Positions 23,857-32,850 of a stretch of DNA of 64,000 nucleotides are shown here, in pieces; positions within the stretch are counted from its first letter, which is position 1, and each line of letters opens with the position of its first letter. A program made the translations under genes and the position numbers. A model generated the notes under the pieces. That model searched no databases. It was given only the letters and a program-made list of their open reading frames with translations, and was not told the origin of the DNA. The DNA comes from Streptomyces shenzhenensis (lineage in GTDB: Bacteria > Actinomycetota > Actinomycetes > Streptomycetales > Streptomycetaceae). The DNA lies in contig NZ_PENI01000003.1 in assembly GCF_003688995.1 (NCBI RefSeq), positions 124,001-188,000 of the forward strand. The letters run 5' to 3'.

Positions 23857-25086
23857 ATGCATGCCTGGCCCGCTTCCGAAGTCCCCGCCCTGCCCGGTCA
23901 GGGCCGCGACCTGAGGATCCACGACACCGCGACCGGCGGCCTGGTCACTCTCGTCCCCGGTCCCGTCGCCCGTATCTACGTCTGCGGCATCACCCCGTAC
24001 GACGCGACCCACATGGGTCACGCGGCGACCTACAACGCGTTCGACCTCGTCCAACGCGTGTGGCTCGACACCAAGCGCCAGGTCCACTACGTCCAGAACG
24101 TCACCGACGTCGACGACCCGCTGCTGGAACGCGCCCAGCGCGACGGCGTCGACTGGGTCGCCCTCGCCGAGCAGGAGACCACCCTGTTCCGCGAGGACAT
24201 GACCGCCCTGCGGATGCTGCCCCCCGAGCACTACATCGGCGCCGTCGAGGCCATACCGGGCATCGTGCCGCTCGTCGAGCGGCTGCGGGACCAGGGCGCG
24301 GCCTACGAACTCGACGGCGACGTCTACTTCTCCGTGGAGTCCGACCCGCACTTCGGCAGCGTCTCCCACCTCGACGCCGCCACCATGCGGCTGCTGTCCG
24401 CCGAGCGCGGCGGCGACCCGGACCGCCCGGGCAAGAAGAACCCGGTCGACCCGATGCTGTGGATGGCCGCCCGCGAGGGCGAGCCCAGCTGGGACGGCGG
24501 CTCGCTGGGCCCCGGACGCCCCGGCTGGCACATCGAGTGCGTCGCCATCGCCCTGGACCACCTCGGCATGGGCTTCGACGTCCAGGGCGGCGGCTCCGAC
24601 CTCGCCTTCCCGCACCACGAGATGGGCGCCTCGCACGCCCAGGTACTCACCGGCGAGTTCCCCATGGCCAAGGCGTACGTCCACGCCGGCATGGTCGCCC
24701 TGGACGGCGAGAAGATGTCGAAGTCCAAGGGCAACCTCGTCTTCGTCTCCCGGCTGCGCCGTGACGGCGTCGACCCCGCCGCGATCCGGCTCGCCCTGCT
24801 CGCCCACCACTACCGGTCCGACTGGGAGTGGACCGACCAGGTGCTGACGGACGCGGTGGCCCGGCTCGACCGCTGGCGCGCCGCGGTCTCCCGGCCCGAC
24901 GGGCCGCCCGCCGAGGCGCTCGTCGAGGAGATCCGCGACGCCCTCGCGCACGACCTCGACGCCCCGGCCGCGCTGGCCGCCGTCGACCGGTGGGCCGCCG
25001 GGCAGCAGGAGCACGGCGGCACGGACACGGGCGCCCCGGGCATCGTCTCGCGCGCCGTCGACGCCCTGCTGGGCGTCGCGCTGTGA
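23857..25086 (+). CDS. mshC: Mycothiol ligase: cysteine:GlcN-Ins ligase
   Basis: 409 aa class I aminoacyl-tRNA synthetase-like enzyme that joins cysteine to 1-D-myo-inosityl-glucosamine with ATP, the third step of mycothiol synthesis. The HIGH motif appears as THMGHA and KMSKS as EKMSKSKGN. Zinc ligands are Cys in YVCGITPYD, Cys in GWHIECVAI and His in AFPHHEMG. It differs from cysteinyl-tRNA synthetase in length and in the N terminus [19 protein letters not shown], which I recognise from Streptomyces MshC. The upstream triad (phosphatase, DUF3090, SCO1664 family) is its usual company. A GC hairpin follows the stop. Confidence 0.96.
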   Translation: MHAWPASEVPALPGQGRDLRIHDTATGGLVTLVPGPVARIYVCGITPYDATHMGHAATYNAFDLVQRVWLDTKRQVHYVQNVTDVDDPLLERAQRDGVDWVALAEQETTLFREDMTALRMLPPEHYIGAVEAIPGIVPLVERLRDQGAAYELDGDVYFSVESDPHFGSVSHLDAATMRLLSAERGGDPDRPGKKNPVDPMLWMAAREGEPSWDGGSLGPGRPGWHIECVAIALDHLGMGFDVQGGGSDLAFPHHEMGASHAQVLTGEFPMAKAYVHAGMVALDGEKMSKSKGNLVFVSRLRRDGVDPAAIRLALLAHHYRSDWEWTDQVLTDAVARLDRWRAAVSRPDGPPAEALVEEIRDALAHDLDAPAALAAVDRWAAGQQEHGGTDTGAPGIVSRAVDALLGVAL

Positions 25087-25091
25087 CCACA

Positions 25092-25128
25092 CGGGCCGCG
25101 GCCCGGCGAGCGCGCCGGCCGCGGCCCG
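25092..25128 (+). terminator. mshC terminator hairpin
   Basis: CGGGCCGCGGCC pairs with GGCCGCGGCCCG across a GC-rich loop with one bulge, 5 bp after the mshC stop. Confidence 0.6.
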
Positions 25129-25281
25129 GTGCGCAAGAGGCAGCGGGCGGCGCCGGAAGCCGTGGACCGGCTGACGAGCACCGGTGCGGGCTGTGCAGGC
25201 CGCGGCTCCTGTGATGGGGTGGGACGCGTCAGTTGACCGTCGGACCGGCCAACTGCCGGTCCCCTCGCGGAAGGTCACCCC

Positions 25282-26241
25282 GTGGCACCCACACACGGCT
25301 CCTTCGCACCAGCCCTGACCCGGCGTCGGCTGTTCACCGCCGCCGCGGCGACCGCCGCCGCGGCAGCGCTCGCGGCACCCGCCGAAGCCGCCTCCTGGCC
25401 CACCACCCTCCGGCTGCCGAACGGCTGGCAGCCGGAGGGCATCACCATCGGCGCCGGCCCCCACGCCTACCTCGGCTCCCTCGCCGACGGCTCCGTCTAC
25501 CGCGCGGACCTGCGCACGGGCCGGGGCCGGATCATCTCCACCGGCCCAGGCACCCCCGCCGTCGGCCTCAAACTCGACACCCACGGACGGCTGTTCATCG
25601 CGGGACGGCAGTCCGGCGCCCGCGTGGTGGACGCCCGCAGCGGCGCCACCCTGGCCTCGTACCCGCTCGCCACCACGACCCCCACCTTCGCCAACGACGT
25701 GGTGCTCACCCCGCGCGCCGCCTGGTTCACGGACTCCTACCAGCCGGTCCTGTACGCCCTGCCGCTGGGCCGCGACGGCGCACTGCCCGAACCGGACGGC
25801 GTCGTACGGCTGCCGCTCGGCGGCGACTGGCACCAGAGCCCCGACGGCGCCCTGAACGCCAACGGCATCGCCCGCACCCCGGACGGCTCCGCGCTGCTCG
25901 TCGTGCAGAGCGGCGTCGGTCTGCTGCACCGGGTGGACCCGCGTACCGGGATCACCGAGACCGTCGGCCTCGGGGACGCGGCACCGCTCACCAACGGCGA
26001 CGGCCTGCTGGTCACCGGCCGCACCCTGTACGTCGTACAGAACCGGCAGAACGCGATCGATGTGCTCCGGCTCGCCCCGGACGGCCGCAGCGGCGTCTTC
26101 CAGCGGCGCATCACCGCACCGGACTTCGACGTGCCGACCACGCTGGCCGCCCACCGGGGCCGGCTCTACCTGCCCAACGCGCGGTTCACCACGCCGCCGA
26201 CCCCCGACACCGCGTACTCCGTGACCGCCGTCGACGCGTGA
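25282..26241 (+). CDS. Secreted SMP-30/gluconolactonase-like beta-propeller protein
   Basis: 319 aa from a GTG with GGAAGG upstream. The N terminus LTRRRLFTAAAATAAAAALAAPAEAAS is a twin-arginine-type signal peptide with an Ala-x-Ala cleavage site near residue 36. The rest consists of repeated blades (PEGITIGAGPHAYLGSLADGSVYRADL, NANGIARTPDGSALLVVQSG, LTNGDGLLVTGRTLYVVQNR), typical of the SMP-30/NHL six-bladed propeller. Homologues are sometimes labelled superoxide dismutase, for which nothing here gives support. Export by Tat fits the tatA/tatC genes at 62.4 kb in general only. Substrate unknown. Confidence 0.8.
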   Translation: MAPTHGSFAPALTRRRLFTAAAATAAAAALAAPAEAASWPTTLRLPNGWQPEGITIGAGPHAYLGSLADGSVYRADLRTGRGRIISTGPGTPAVGLKLDTHGRLFIAGRQSGARVVDARSGATLASYPLATTTPTFANDVVLTPRAAWFTDSYQPVLYALPLGRDGALPEPDGVVRLPLGGDWHQSPDGALNANGIARTPDGSALLVVQSGVGLLHRVDPRTGITETVGLGDAAPLTNGDGLLVTGRTLYVVQNRQNAIDVLRLAPDGRSGVFQRRITAPDFDVPTTLAAHRGRLYLPNARFTTPPTPDTAYSVTAVDA

Positions 26242-26245
26242 CGCG

Positions 26246-26280
26246 GCGGGGGCGGTACGCGCCGTGCGCACCGCCCCCGC
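26246..26280. terminator. Bidirectional terminator
   Basis: A perfect 11-bp stem (GCGGGGGCGGT / ACCGCCCCCGC) with a 13-nt loop lies between the convergent propeller and PAC2 genes. Confidence 0.8.
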
Positions 26281-27282
26281 TCAGTCCTCCGAGGTGTCCT
26301 CGTCGTCGTTGTCCGACGGGCCGGAACCGCCGGGCCTCGGCGGCTTCGGCGGCCGGGCCCGGCCGCCCGGACCGTCCCGCCGGAACGGGGACGGGGAAGG
26401 GCCGTCCCCGCCGTCCGCCGTGGCGTGCCCGCCGGGCGGGCTGACGTCCCGGCGCCGCAGATAGCGTTCGAACTCACGGGCGATCGCCTCGCCCGACGCC
26501 TCCGGCAGCTCGGCGGTGTCCCGCGCCTCCTCCAGCGTCTGCACATACTCGGCGACCTCGCTGTCCTCGGCCGCCAGCTGGTCCACGCCCACCTGCCAGG
26601 CGCGCGCGTCCTCCGGCAGTTCGCCCAGCGGAATACGCAGGTCGAGCAGGTCCTCAAGACGGTTCAGCAGGGCCAGCGTCGCCTTCGGGTTGGGCGGCTG
26701 CGACACATAGTGCGGCACCGCCGCCCACAGGCTGACCGCCGGGACGCCCGCGTGCGTGCACGCCTCCTGCAGCACGCCGACGATGCCCGTGGGGCCCTCG
26801 TACTTGGTCTCCTCCAGGTCCATGCGGTCGGCCAGATCCGGGTCGGACGTGACCCCGCTGACCGGGACCGGACGCGTGTGCGGGGTGTCGCCGAGCAGGG
26901 CCCCCAGGATGACCACCAGCTCCACGCCCAGCTCGTGCGCGAAGCCCAGCAGCTCGTTGCAGAACGAACGCCAGCGCATGGACGGCTCGATGCCGCGGAT
27001 CAGCACCAGGTCCCGGGGCTTGTCACCGCCGACCCGGACCACCGACAACCTGGTCGTCGGCCAGGTGATCTTGCGTACGCCGCCGTCCATGAACACCGTG
27101 GGGCGGTTCACCTGGAAGTCGTAGTAGTCCTCGGCGTCCAGCGCCGCGAACACGTCTCCCTTCCACTCCCGCTCAAGATGAGCGACCGCGGTGGAGGCGG
27201 CGTCCCCGGCATCGTTCCAGCCCTCGAACGCGGCCACCATGACTGGGTTGATCAGCTCGGGAACTCCCTCCAGCTCGATCAC
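26281..27282 (-). CDS. PAC2-family protein
   Basis: 333 aa from a GTG at 27282 preceded by AAGGAGG. The family core is seen in LINPVMVAAFEGWNDAGDAASTAVAHLE, DYYDFQVNRPTV, LVLIRGIEPSMRWRSFCNELL and GALLGDTPHTRPVPV. PAC2 names a eukaryotic proteasome assembly chaperone; actinobacterial members are of unknown role and are near mshC here, not near the proteasome genes 20 kb away. The last ~50 residues are low-complexity Gly/Pro/Asp. An open frame extending to 27612 runs through intergenic repeats and is not coding. Confidence 0.88.
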   Translation of the reverse strand: MIELEGVPELINPVMVAAFEGWNDAGDAASTAVAHLEREWKGDVFAALDAEDYYDFQVNRPTVFMDGGVRKITWPTTRLSVVRVGGDKPRDLVLIRGIEPSMRWRSFCNELLGFAHELGVELVVILGALLGDTPHTRPVPVSGVTSDPDLADRMDLEETKYEGPTGIVGVLQEACTHAGVPAVSLWAAVPHYVSQPPNPKATLALLNRLEDLLDLRIPLGELPEDARAWQVGVDQLAAEDSEVAEYVQTLEEARDTAELPEASGEAIAREFERYLRRRDVSPPGGHATADGGDGPSPSPFRRDGPGGRARPPKPPRPGGSGPSDNDDEDTSED

Positions 27283-27441
27283 CCAGCGCCTCCTTCCGAC
27301 GTGCCCTCGCGTACGTCCCAACCTTACGGCGTCCGCCGGGGCCACCCGCAGCCCCCTTGCACGCGCGAGTGAACGGATCACTGCCCCATCCACCCCCACG
27401 AAACACCCCGAGATCACCAACTCAGCATTGTCACCTCGCGA

Positions 27442-27558
27442 GCCCGGGCGAGCGGAGAACCCCAGGGGCGCGGGGAACTGCGCGTGGCCGGCATCGGCCC
27501 CGGCTATGCCTTGTGGCCCGGGCGAGTGGAGAAACCTAGGGGCGCGGGGAACTGCGCG
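27442..27558. repeat. Two direct copies of the GGGGCGCGGGGAACTGCGCG element
   Basis: The 308-bp gap 27283-27590 contains two ~43-bp copies (27442-27484 and 27516-27558, period 74). Each has GCCCGGGCGAG, GGAGAA and the core AGGGGCGCGGGGAACTGCG. The same core occurs in the tract at 5.5 kb. I see no gene or tRNA in the gap. Confidence 0.8.
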
Positions 27559-27590
27559 ACCAGCCCCAACGCACCGGCACCCCGCCGAAC

Positions 27591-28262
27591 TCACAGAGTG
27601 GACCGGAGCCACTGCTCCACGCTGGCGATGTGCACGGTCGCCCAGGACCGCGCCGCCTCCGCATCCCGGTCACGCAGCGCCGCCAGAATCGCCCGGTGCT
27701 CGCGCAGGGTACGGGCGACCGCGTCCTCCTGGGTCAGCCCGCGCCAGATCCGGGCCCGGGTGGTCGGCCCGGACAGACCGTCGAGCAGGGAACACAACAC
27801 CGAGTTCCCGGAACCCCGCACGATGCCACGGTGGAACTCCAGGTCGCAGGCGACCAGTTCCTCCACCGAGGGCGCCACGCCCAGCGCGTCCAACTGGGCG
27901 GACAACGCGTCCAATTGCTGCTCGCTGATCCGCGGGGCGGCCATCGCCGTCGCGGCCGGCTCCAGGATCCGCCGCACCGCGAGGAACTCCAGCACCGTGT
28001 CGTCGCGATGGAAGTCCACGACGAAACTCATCGCCTCCAGCAGCAGTTGGGGAGCGAGGCTGGTCACATACGTACCGTCGCCCTGGCGCACGTCCAGTAT
28101 CCGGATCAGCGACAGCGCGCGCACCGCCTCCCGCAGCGAATTGCGGGACAGCCCCAGCCCCGAGGCGAGCTCGCTCTCCTTGGGCAGCCGGTCGCCGGGA
28201 CGCAGCGCACCGGAGACGATCATGCCCTTGATCTTCTCGATCGCCTCATCGGTGACTGCCAT
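27591..28262 (-). CDS. FadR/GntR-family transcriptional regulator
   Basis: 223 aa from the ATG at 28262 (GGGAGG upstream). The winged helix spans ~5-70 (LPKESELASGLGLSRNSLREAVRALSLIRILDVRQGDGTYV) and the FCD ligand domain ~95-215 (LEFLAVRRILEPAATAMAA, DLEFHRGIVRGSGN, EHRAILAALRDRDAEAA). Compared with the gluconate regulator at 4296 it keeps the same fold but has a different wing. It is downstream of glpD on the same strand, behind a terminator, so it is probably not part of the glycerol operon. Its targets cannot be read from the window. Confidence 0.88.
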   Translation of the reverse strand: MAVTDEAIEKIKGMIVSGALRPGDRLPKESELASGLGLSRNSLREAVRALSLIRILDVRQGDGTYVTSLAPQLLLEAMSFVVDFHRDDTVLEFLAVRRILEPAATAMAAPRISEQQLDALSAQLDALGVAPSVEELVACDLEFHRGIVRGSGNSVLCSLLDGLSGPTTRARIWRGLTQEDAVARTLREHRAILAALRDRDAEAARSWATVHIASVEQWLRSTL

Positions 28263-28363
28263 GACGGGCCTCCCAGTGCGCTCAGACATCGGATGTATCG
28301 GCCACTTTATGGGTCACCGGAACAGGGCGGCCCCACCGGACCGGGACCGCCCCGCACACGGCT

Positions 28364-28389
28364 GGGAGACCCGCTCACTCGGGCCTCCC
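28364..28389 (-). terminator. glpF-glpK-glpD operon terminator
   Basis: On the minus strand GGGAGGCCCG pairs with CGGGTCTCCC (one G-U) around a 6-nt loop, 9 bp after the glpD stop. Confidence 0.7.
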
Positions 28390-28397
28390 GGATCTGC

Positions 28398-30020
28398 TCA
28401 CGCCCGCTTCCCGGCGAGCACGTCACGGACCCCGGCCCGCACCTCGTCGGTGTCGAGGCCACGGATCGTCAGCGTCGTCCGGCGGCGCAGCACGTCGTCC
28501 GCCGTCTCGGCCCACTCGTGGTCCCGGGCCCACACGACCTGGGCCCAGATCTCGGGCGCGTCCGGGTGGACCCGCTCGGCCAGCGCCGGGTCGTCGTTGG
28601 CCAGCCGGGCGATGTCGAAGGCCAGCGAACCGTAGTGGGTGGCCAGATGCCGCGCGGTGTCGGCGGCCATCCGCGGGCCGGGCGCCGGCCCGTCCACGAG
28701 GAGGCGGTGGGCCACCGCACGGGGATTGGCCACGCCGGGCAGCGGCAGCCTCTTCGGCAGTGTGGAGATCGGCTCGAAGTCCTCGCCCAGCGGATGACCG
28801 GGCAGCGACTCCAGCTTCTTCATGACCGTACGGCCGATGTGCCGGAAGGTGGTCCACTTGCCGCCTGCGACGGACAGCATGCCGCCCCTGCCCTCGGTCA
28901 CGACCGTCTCCCGCTTGGCCTTCGAGGTGTCGCCGGGACCGCCCGGCAGCACCCGCAGCCCGGCGAAGGTGTAGGTGATCAGATCACGGTCGAGCTGCTG
29001 GTCGCGGACCGAGAACGCGGCCTCGTCGAGTATCTGGGCGATGTCCTTGTCGGTGACCGCGACATCCGCAGGGTCGCCCTCGTACTCCTCGTCGGTCGTG
29101 CCGAGCAGCAGCATGTCCTCCCAGGGGAGGGCGAAGGTGATGCGGTACTTGTCGATCGGGGTGGCGAGCGCGGCCTTCCACGGGGCGGTGCGCCTGAGCA
29201 CCAGGTGCGCGCCCTTCGACAGGCGGATCGACGGCGCGGCCTGCGGGTCCTCCAGCGCGCGCAGCCGGTCGACCCACGGGCCGGTCGCGTTGAGCACCAG
29301 CCGGGCGTTCACACCGAACTCGTCACCGGACAGCCGGTCCGTCAGCTCGGCGCCGGTGACCCGGCCCCGGGCGAAGCGCAGCCCGGTCACCTCGGCGTGG
29401 TTGAGGACGACGGCGCCCGCCTCGACGGCCGCGCGGACCGTCATCAGCGCCATGCGCGCGTCGTTCATCTGGTCGTCGCCGTACACGGCCACGGCCTTCA
29501 GGTTCTCGGTGCGCAGCTCGGGCACGTCCTGCGCGGCCTTCGCCGGGGAGAGCAGATGGCCCACGCCGTCCCCGAACGCGGACAGTGCCGAGTACGCGAA
29601 GACACCCGCCCCGAGCTTCGCCGCGCTGTGCGGGCCGCCCTTGTACACCGGGAGGTAGAAGGTGAGCGGGTTCGCCAGATGGGGGGCCACCTGGCGGGAG
29701 ACCGCGCGGCGTTCGAAGTGGTTCTCCGCGACCAGCTTCACCGCGCCGGTCTGCAGATACCGCAGACCGCCGTGGAGCAGCTTGGAGGAGGCGGACGAGG
29801 TGGCGCCGGCGAAGTCGCCGGCGTCGACCAGAGCCACCCTGAGACCGGACTGCGCGGCGTGCCAGGCGGTGGAGATACCCAGGATGCCGCCGCCGATCAC
29901 AAGAAGGTCGTACGACGCCCTGGCGAGCTGTTCCCGGGTCTCGGCGCGGCTCGGATGGACGCCGTGCGCCGGGCGCGTCCCCAGAGCAGGCACGGACTGC
30001 AGGGTGGGCTGACTGGTCAT
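28398..30020 (-). CDS. glpD: Glycerol-3-phosphate dehydrogenase (FAD)
   Basis: 540 aa. Oxidises sn-glycerol 3-phosphate to dihydroxyacetone phosphate at the membrane, passing electrons to quinone. The FAD dinucleotide motif LLVIGGGILGISTAWHAA is at ~39-56. Family blocks SSKLLHGGLRYL, GPWVDRLR, LLLGTTDEEYEGD and the C-terminal regulatory-like domain (HLATHYGSLAFDIARLANDDPALAERV) follow. It begins 9 bp after the glpK stop, and GAGGAG of its ribosome site overlaps the end of glpK. Third gene of the glycerol operon, equivalent to gylB of S. coelicolor. Confidence 0.95.
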   Translation of the reverse strand: MTSQPTLQSVPALGTRPAHGVHPSRAETREQLARASYDLLVIGGGILGISTAWHAAQSGLRVALVDAGDFAGATSSASSKLLHGGLRYLQTGAVKLVAENHFERRAVSRQVAPHLANPLTFYLPVYKGGPHSAAKLGAGVFAYSALSAFGDGVGHLLSPAKAAQDVPELRTENLKAVAVYGDDQMNDARMALMTVRAAVEAGAVVLNHAEVTGLRFARGRVTGAELTDRLSGDEFGVNARLVLNATGPWVDRLRALEDPQAAPSIRLSKGAHLVLRRTAPWKAALATPIDKYRITFALPWEDMLLLGTTDEEYEGDPADVAVTDKDIAQILDEAAFSVRDQQLDRDLITYTFAGLRVLPGGPGDTSKAKRETVVTEGRGGMLSVAGGKWTTFRHIGRTVMKKLESLPGHPLGEDFEPISTLPKRLPLPGVANPRAVAHRLLVDGPAPGPRMAADTARHLATHYGSLAFDIARLANDDPALAERVHPDAPEIWAQVVWARDHEWAETADDVLRRRTTLTIRGLDTDEVRAGVRDVLAGKRA

Positions 30021-30029
30021 GTCGGGTGC

Positions 30030-31568
30030 TTACTCCTCGTGCTCGATCCAGCCCATGGTCCGCTCGACGGCCTTGAGCCAGTTCTTGTATTCACGGTCGC
30101 GGGTCTCCGCGTCCATGCGGGGGGTCCACTCGGCGGCCCGGCGCCAGTTGGCGCGCAGATCGTCGGTGTTGGTCCAGAAACCGACGGCGAGACCGGCGGC
30201 GTAGGCGGCGCCCAGGCAGGTCGTCTCGGCGACCATCGGGCGCACCACCGGGGCGTCCAGCACATCGGCGAGGTTCTGCATGAGCAGGTTGTTGGCGGTC
30301 ATGCCGCCGTCGACCTTCAGGGTGGACAGCTCCACGCCGGAGTCCTTGGTCATGGCGTCCGCGATCTCCCGCGTCTGCCAGGCGGTGGCCTCCAGGACGG
30401 CGCGGGCGAGGTGCGCCTTGGTGACGTACCGGGTCAGGCCGGCGATCACACCACGGGCGTCGGAGCGCCAGTGCGGGGCGAACAGACCGGAGAACGCCGG
30501 CACGAAGTAGGCGCCGCCGTTGTCCTCGACGGACAGCGCGAGTGTCTCGATCTCGGCGGCGGTGGAGATCAGGCCCATCTGGTCGCGCATCCACTGCACC
30601 AGCGAACCGGTGACGGCGATCGAGCCCTCCAGGGCGTAGACCGTCGGCTTGTCGCCGATCTTGTAGCCGACCGTGGTGAGCAGCCCGGCGTAGGAGTTGA
30701 TGATCTTGTCGCCGGTGTTCATCACCATGAAGGTGCCGGTGCCGTAGGTCGACTTCGTCTCGCCCTCGGAGAAACAGGTCTGGCCGAACAGGGCCGCCTG
30801 CTGGTCGCCGAGCGCGGAGGCGACCGGGATGCCGCCGAGCAGGTCGCCGAGCTTGCCGCCGGTGACCTCGCCGTAGACCTCGGCGGAGGAGCGGATCTCC
30901 GGCAGAATCGCCAGCGGCACTCCGATGGACTCGGCGATCTTCGGGTCCCACTGCATCGTGTGCAGGTTCATCAGCAGGGTGCGGGAGGCGTTGGTGACGT
31001 CGGTGACGTGGCGGCCGCCGCTCACACCACCGGTCAGGTTCCAGATGACCCAGGAGTCCATGGTGCCGAACAGGATGTCGCCGGCCTCGGCGCGCTCCCG
31101 CAGCCCCTCGACGTTGTCGAGCAGCCAGCGGGCCTTGGGACCGGCGAAGTAGGAGGCCAGCGGGAGGCCGGTCTCGCGGCGGAAGCGGTCCTGGCCGACG
31201 TTGCGCCCCAGCTCCTTGCACAGGGCGTCGGTGCGGGTGTCCTGCCAGACGATGGCGTTGTGGACGGGCCGGCCGGTGTTCTTGTCCCACAGCACGGTGG
31301 TCTCGCGCTGGTTGGTGATGCCGATGGCCTTGATGTCGGCACGGGTGATGCCGGCCTTCGCGATGGCGCCGGCGACGACCTTCTGGACGTTGGTCCAGAT
31401 CTCGTTCGCGTCGTGCTCGACCCAGCCCGGCTTCGGGAAGATCTGCTCGTGCTCCTTCTGGTCGACGGAGACGATACGGCCGTCCCGGTCGAAGACGATG
31501 CAGCGGCTGGAGGTCGTGCCCTGGTCGATCGCCGCGATGAAGGGTCCTGCGGTGTGGGCGTCGGTCAC
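30030..31568 (-). CDS. glpK: Glycerol kinase
   Basis: 512 aa FGGY kinase that phosphorylates glycerol with ATP. Visible signatures: [17 protein letters not shown] at the N terminus (phosphate-1), [36 protein letters not shown], and the FGGY signature region around [11 protein letters not shown] with [16 protein letters not shown] start with AGGAG 6 nt upstream. It sits 84 bp downstream of glpF and directly upstream of glpD. Glycerol enters through the facilitator and is trapped as G3P. Corresponds to gylA. Confidence 0.97.
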   Translation of the reverse strand: MTDAHTAGPFIAAIDQGTTSSRCIVFDRDGRIVSVDQKEHEQIFPKPGWVEHDANEIWTNVQKVVAGAIAKAGITRADIKAIGITNQRETTVLWDKNTGRPVHNAIVWQDTRTDALCKELGRNVGQDRFRRETGLPLASYFAGPKARWLLDNVEGLRERAEAGDILFGTMDSWVIWNLTGGVSGGRHVTDVTNASRTLLMNLHTMQWDPKIAESIGVPLAILPEIRSSAEVYGEVTGGKLGDLLGGIPVASALGDQQAALFGQTCFSEGETKSTYGTGTFMVMNTGDKIINSYAGLLTTVGYKIGDKPTVYALEGSIAVTGSLVQWMRDQMGLISTAAEIETLALSVEDNGGAYFVPAFSGLFAPHWRSDARGVIAGLTRYVTKAHLARAVLEATAWQTREIADAMTKDSGVELSTLKVDGGMTANNLLMQNLADVLDAPVVRPMVAETTCLGAAYAAGLAVGFWTNTDDLRANWRRAAEWTPRMDAETRDREYKNWLKAVERTMGWIEHEE

Positions 31569-31652
31569 TGTGTGCTCCTGGAGGTTCCGTGATGTGGGGC
31601 GCGTGGGCGGCGCGTGCTGTGCGGCTCGGGCTGTCGGGGAGGCGCGGTGCTC

Positions 31653-32456
31653 CTAAGCAAAAGCGACGTTGTAGACGCCCGCAGCGATGGCGCCGCCGAT
31701 CAGCGGACCGGCGACCGGGATCCAGGCGTAGCTCCAGTCGGAGCCGCCCTTGTTGGGCAGGGGCAGCAGCGCGTGCACGATGCGCGGCCCGAGGTCACGG
31801 GCCGGGTTGATGGCGTAACCGGTCGGGCCGCCGAGGGACAGACCGATGGAGACGACCACCAGCGCGGTGATCAGGGCGCCCAGGGTACCGAGGCCGTTGC
31901 CCTTGTCGTTCAGGCCCTGCGTGAGGATGGCGAGGACCAGCACCAGCGTGCCGATGATCTCCGTGGCGAGGTTCTGTGCCGCCTGCCGGATCTCCGGACC
32001 GGTGGAGAAGATGCCCAGGACCGGACCGGCGGCGGGCTCCTCGGCCTCGACGGCCTTGACGCCCGCGGACTTGGTGGCCTGGGCGCCCGGACCGCCGACG
32101 ATCTCCCGGTCGGTGAGATGCGCGTGGAACTGGCCGTAGTAGGCAGCCCAGACCAGCACGGCGCCGATCATGGCGCCGAGCAGCTGGCCGCCCCAGTAGG
32201 TGGCCAGGTTGCTGTAGTCGTCGTCCTTGATCGCGAGCGCGAGCGTGACGGCCGGGTTGAGGTGGGCGCCGGACAGGGGCGCCGAGATGTAGGCGCCTGT
32301 GAGCACGGCGAAGCCCCACCCGAAGGCGATGGCGAGCCAGCCGGCGTTACGGGCCTTGGAAGCCTTCAGTGTGACGGCGGCGCAGACGCCGCCACCGAGC
32401 AGGATGAGTACGGCGGTACCGATGGTCTCGCCGATGAAGATGTCGGAGCTGGACAC
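31653..32456 (-). CDS. glpF: Glycerol uptake facilitator (aquaglyceroporin)
   Basis: 267 aa MIP-family channel with six membrane helices. The two half-helices carry NPA motifs: [10 protein letters not shown] and NPARDLGPR, the latter with the Asp after NPAR typical of glycerol facilitators. GTG start with AAGGAG. It is the first gene of the glycerol operon and is preceded by a 394-bp region with a candidate GylR site. Corresponds to gylC of S. coelicolor. Confidence 0.95.
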   Translation of the reverse strand: MSSSDIFIGETIGTAVLILLGGGVCAAVTLKASKARNAGWLAIAFGWGFAVLTGAYISAPLSGAHLNPAVTLALAIKDDDYSNLATYWGGQLLGAMIGAVLVWAAYYGQFHAHLTDREIVGGPGAQATKSAGVKAVEAEEPAAGPVLGIFSTGPEIRQAAQNLATEIIGTLVLVLAILTQGLNDKGNGLGTLGALITALVVVSIGLSLGGPTGYAINPARDLGPRIVHALLPLPNKGGSDWSYAWIPVAGPLIGGAIAAGVYNVAFA

Positions 32457-32584
32457 CCGCGACTCCTTTGTCCTTCGTCCAGGAAAGCCGAACCCCGGGT
32501 CCCTCCGTGGGTTCTGGTGCCCTCGGGGTGAGAGCGATGACGGCCCATGGCGTTGTCACACTCTAGCGCGTATTGCCGGTAAGT

Positions 32585-32601
32585 GTTCGACAATGCCGAC
32601 C
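32585..32601. promoter_or_regulatory. Candidate GylR operator upstream of glpF
   Basis: GTTCGACAATGCCGACC lies 129-145 bp before the glpF start. Its sequence matches, in 15 of 17 positions, the reverse complement of the element upstream of gylR (33670-33686). Confidence 0.65.
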
Positions 32602-32701
32602 GATGGACGGGAGTCTTGCTCCGTGTTACGCATGAGTCAAGGGTTTGGTTATCGAAACTCTGATCGTTATTGATCGCCTTGGGCTATCGGTTCCGGGCGC
32701 G

Positions 32702-32724
32702 AAAAGGGGCCGTGGCGGGGCCCC
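32702..32724 (-). terminator. gylR terminator
   Basis: On the minus strand GGGGCC, a 7-nt loop and GGCCCC are followed by TTTT. This separates gylR from the downstream glycerol operon, though read-through is possible. Confidence 0.65.
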
Positions 32725-32850
32725 ATACGCGCGCGGCCCGGAACGCCGTCAGGCGAACCGGGCTCGGCCGAGGGGAGGGGGGAAGGAGGGGAGTGAGGAG
32801 GGAGGAAGGGTGAACGGAAGGGGAGGCCGCGAGGCGGCGCGGCGTGAGGC

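Larger units (their letters stand above)
32457..32850 (-). promoter_or_regulatory. Leader and promoter region of glpF
   Basis: The 394-bp gap between gylR and glpF holds a GylR-like operator (32585-32601), a terminator for gylR (32702-32724) and a relatively AT-rich stretch 32620-32690 that probably includes promoter elements. The purine-rich run 32765-32830 (GGGGAGGGGGGAAGGAGGGG and similar) has no obvious role. No coding sequence is seen. Confidence 0.6.

Noticed and set aside
25282..26241. Superoxide dismutase label used for homologues of the secreted propeller
   Set aside because: No metal-binding or SOD motif is visible; the repeats are those of an SMP-30-like propeller.
27630..31592. 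1320-codon plus-strand frame opposite the FadR-type gene, glpD and glpK
   Set aside because: Low-complexity antisense artefact; the minus-strand genes carry complete motifs and third-position GC bias.
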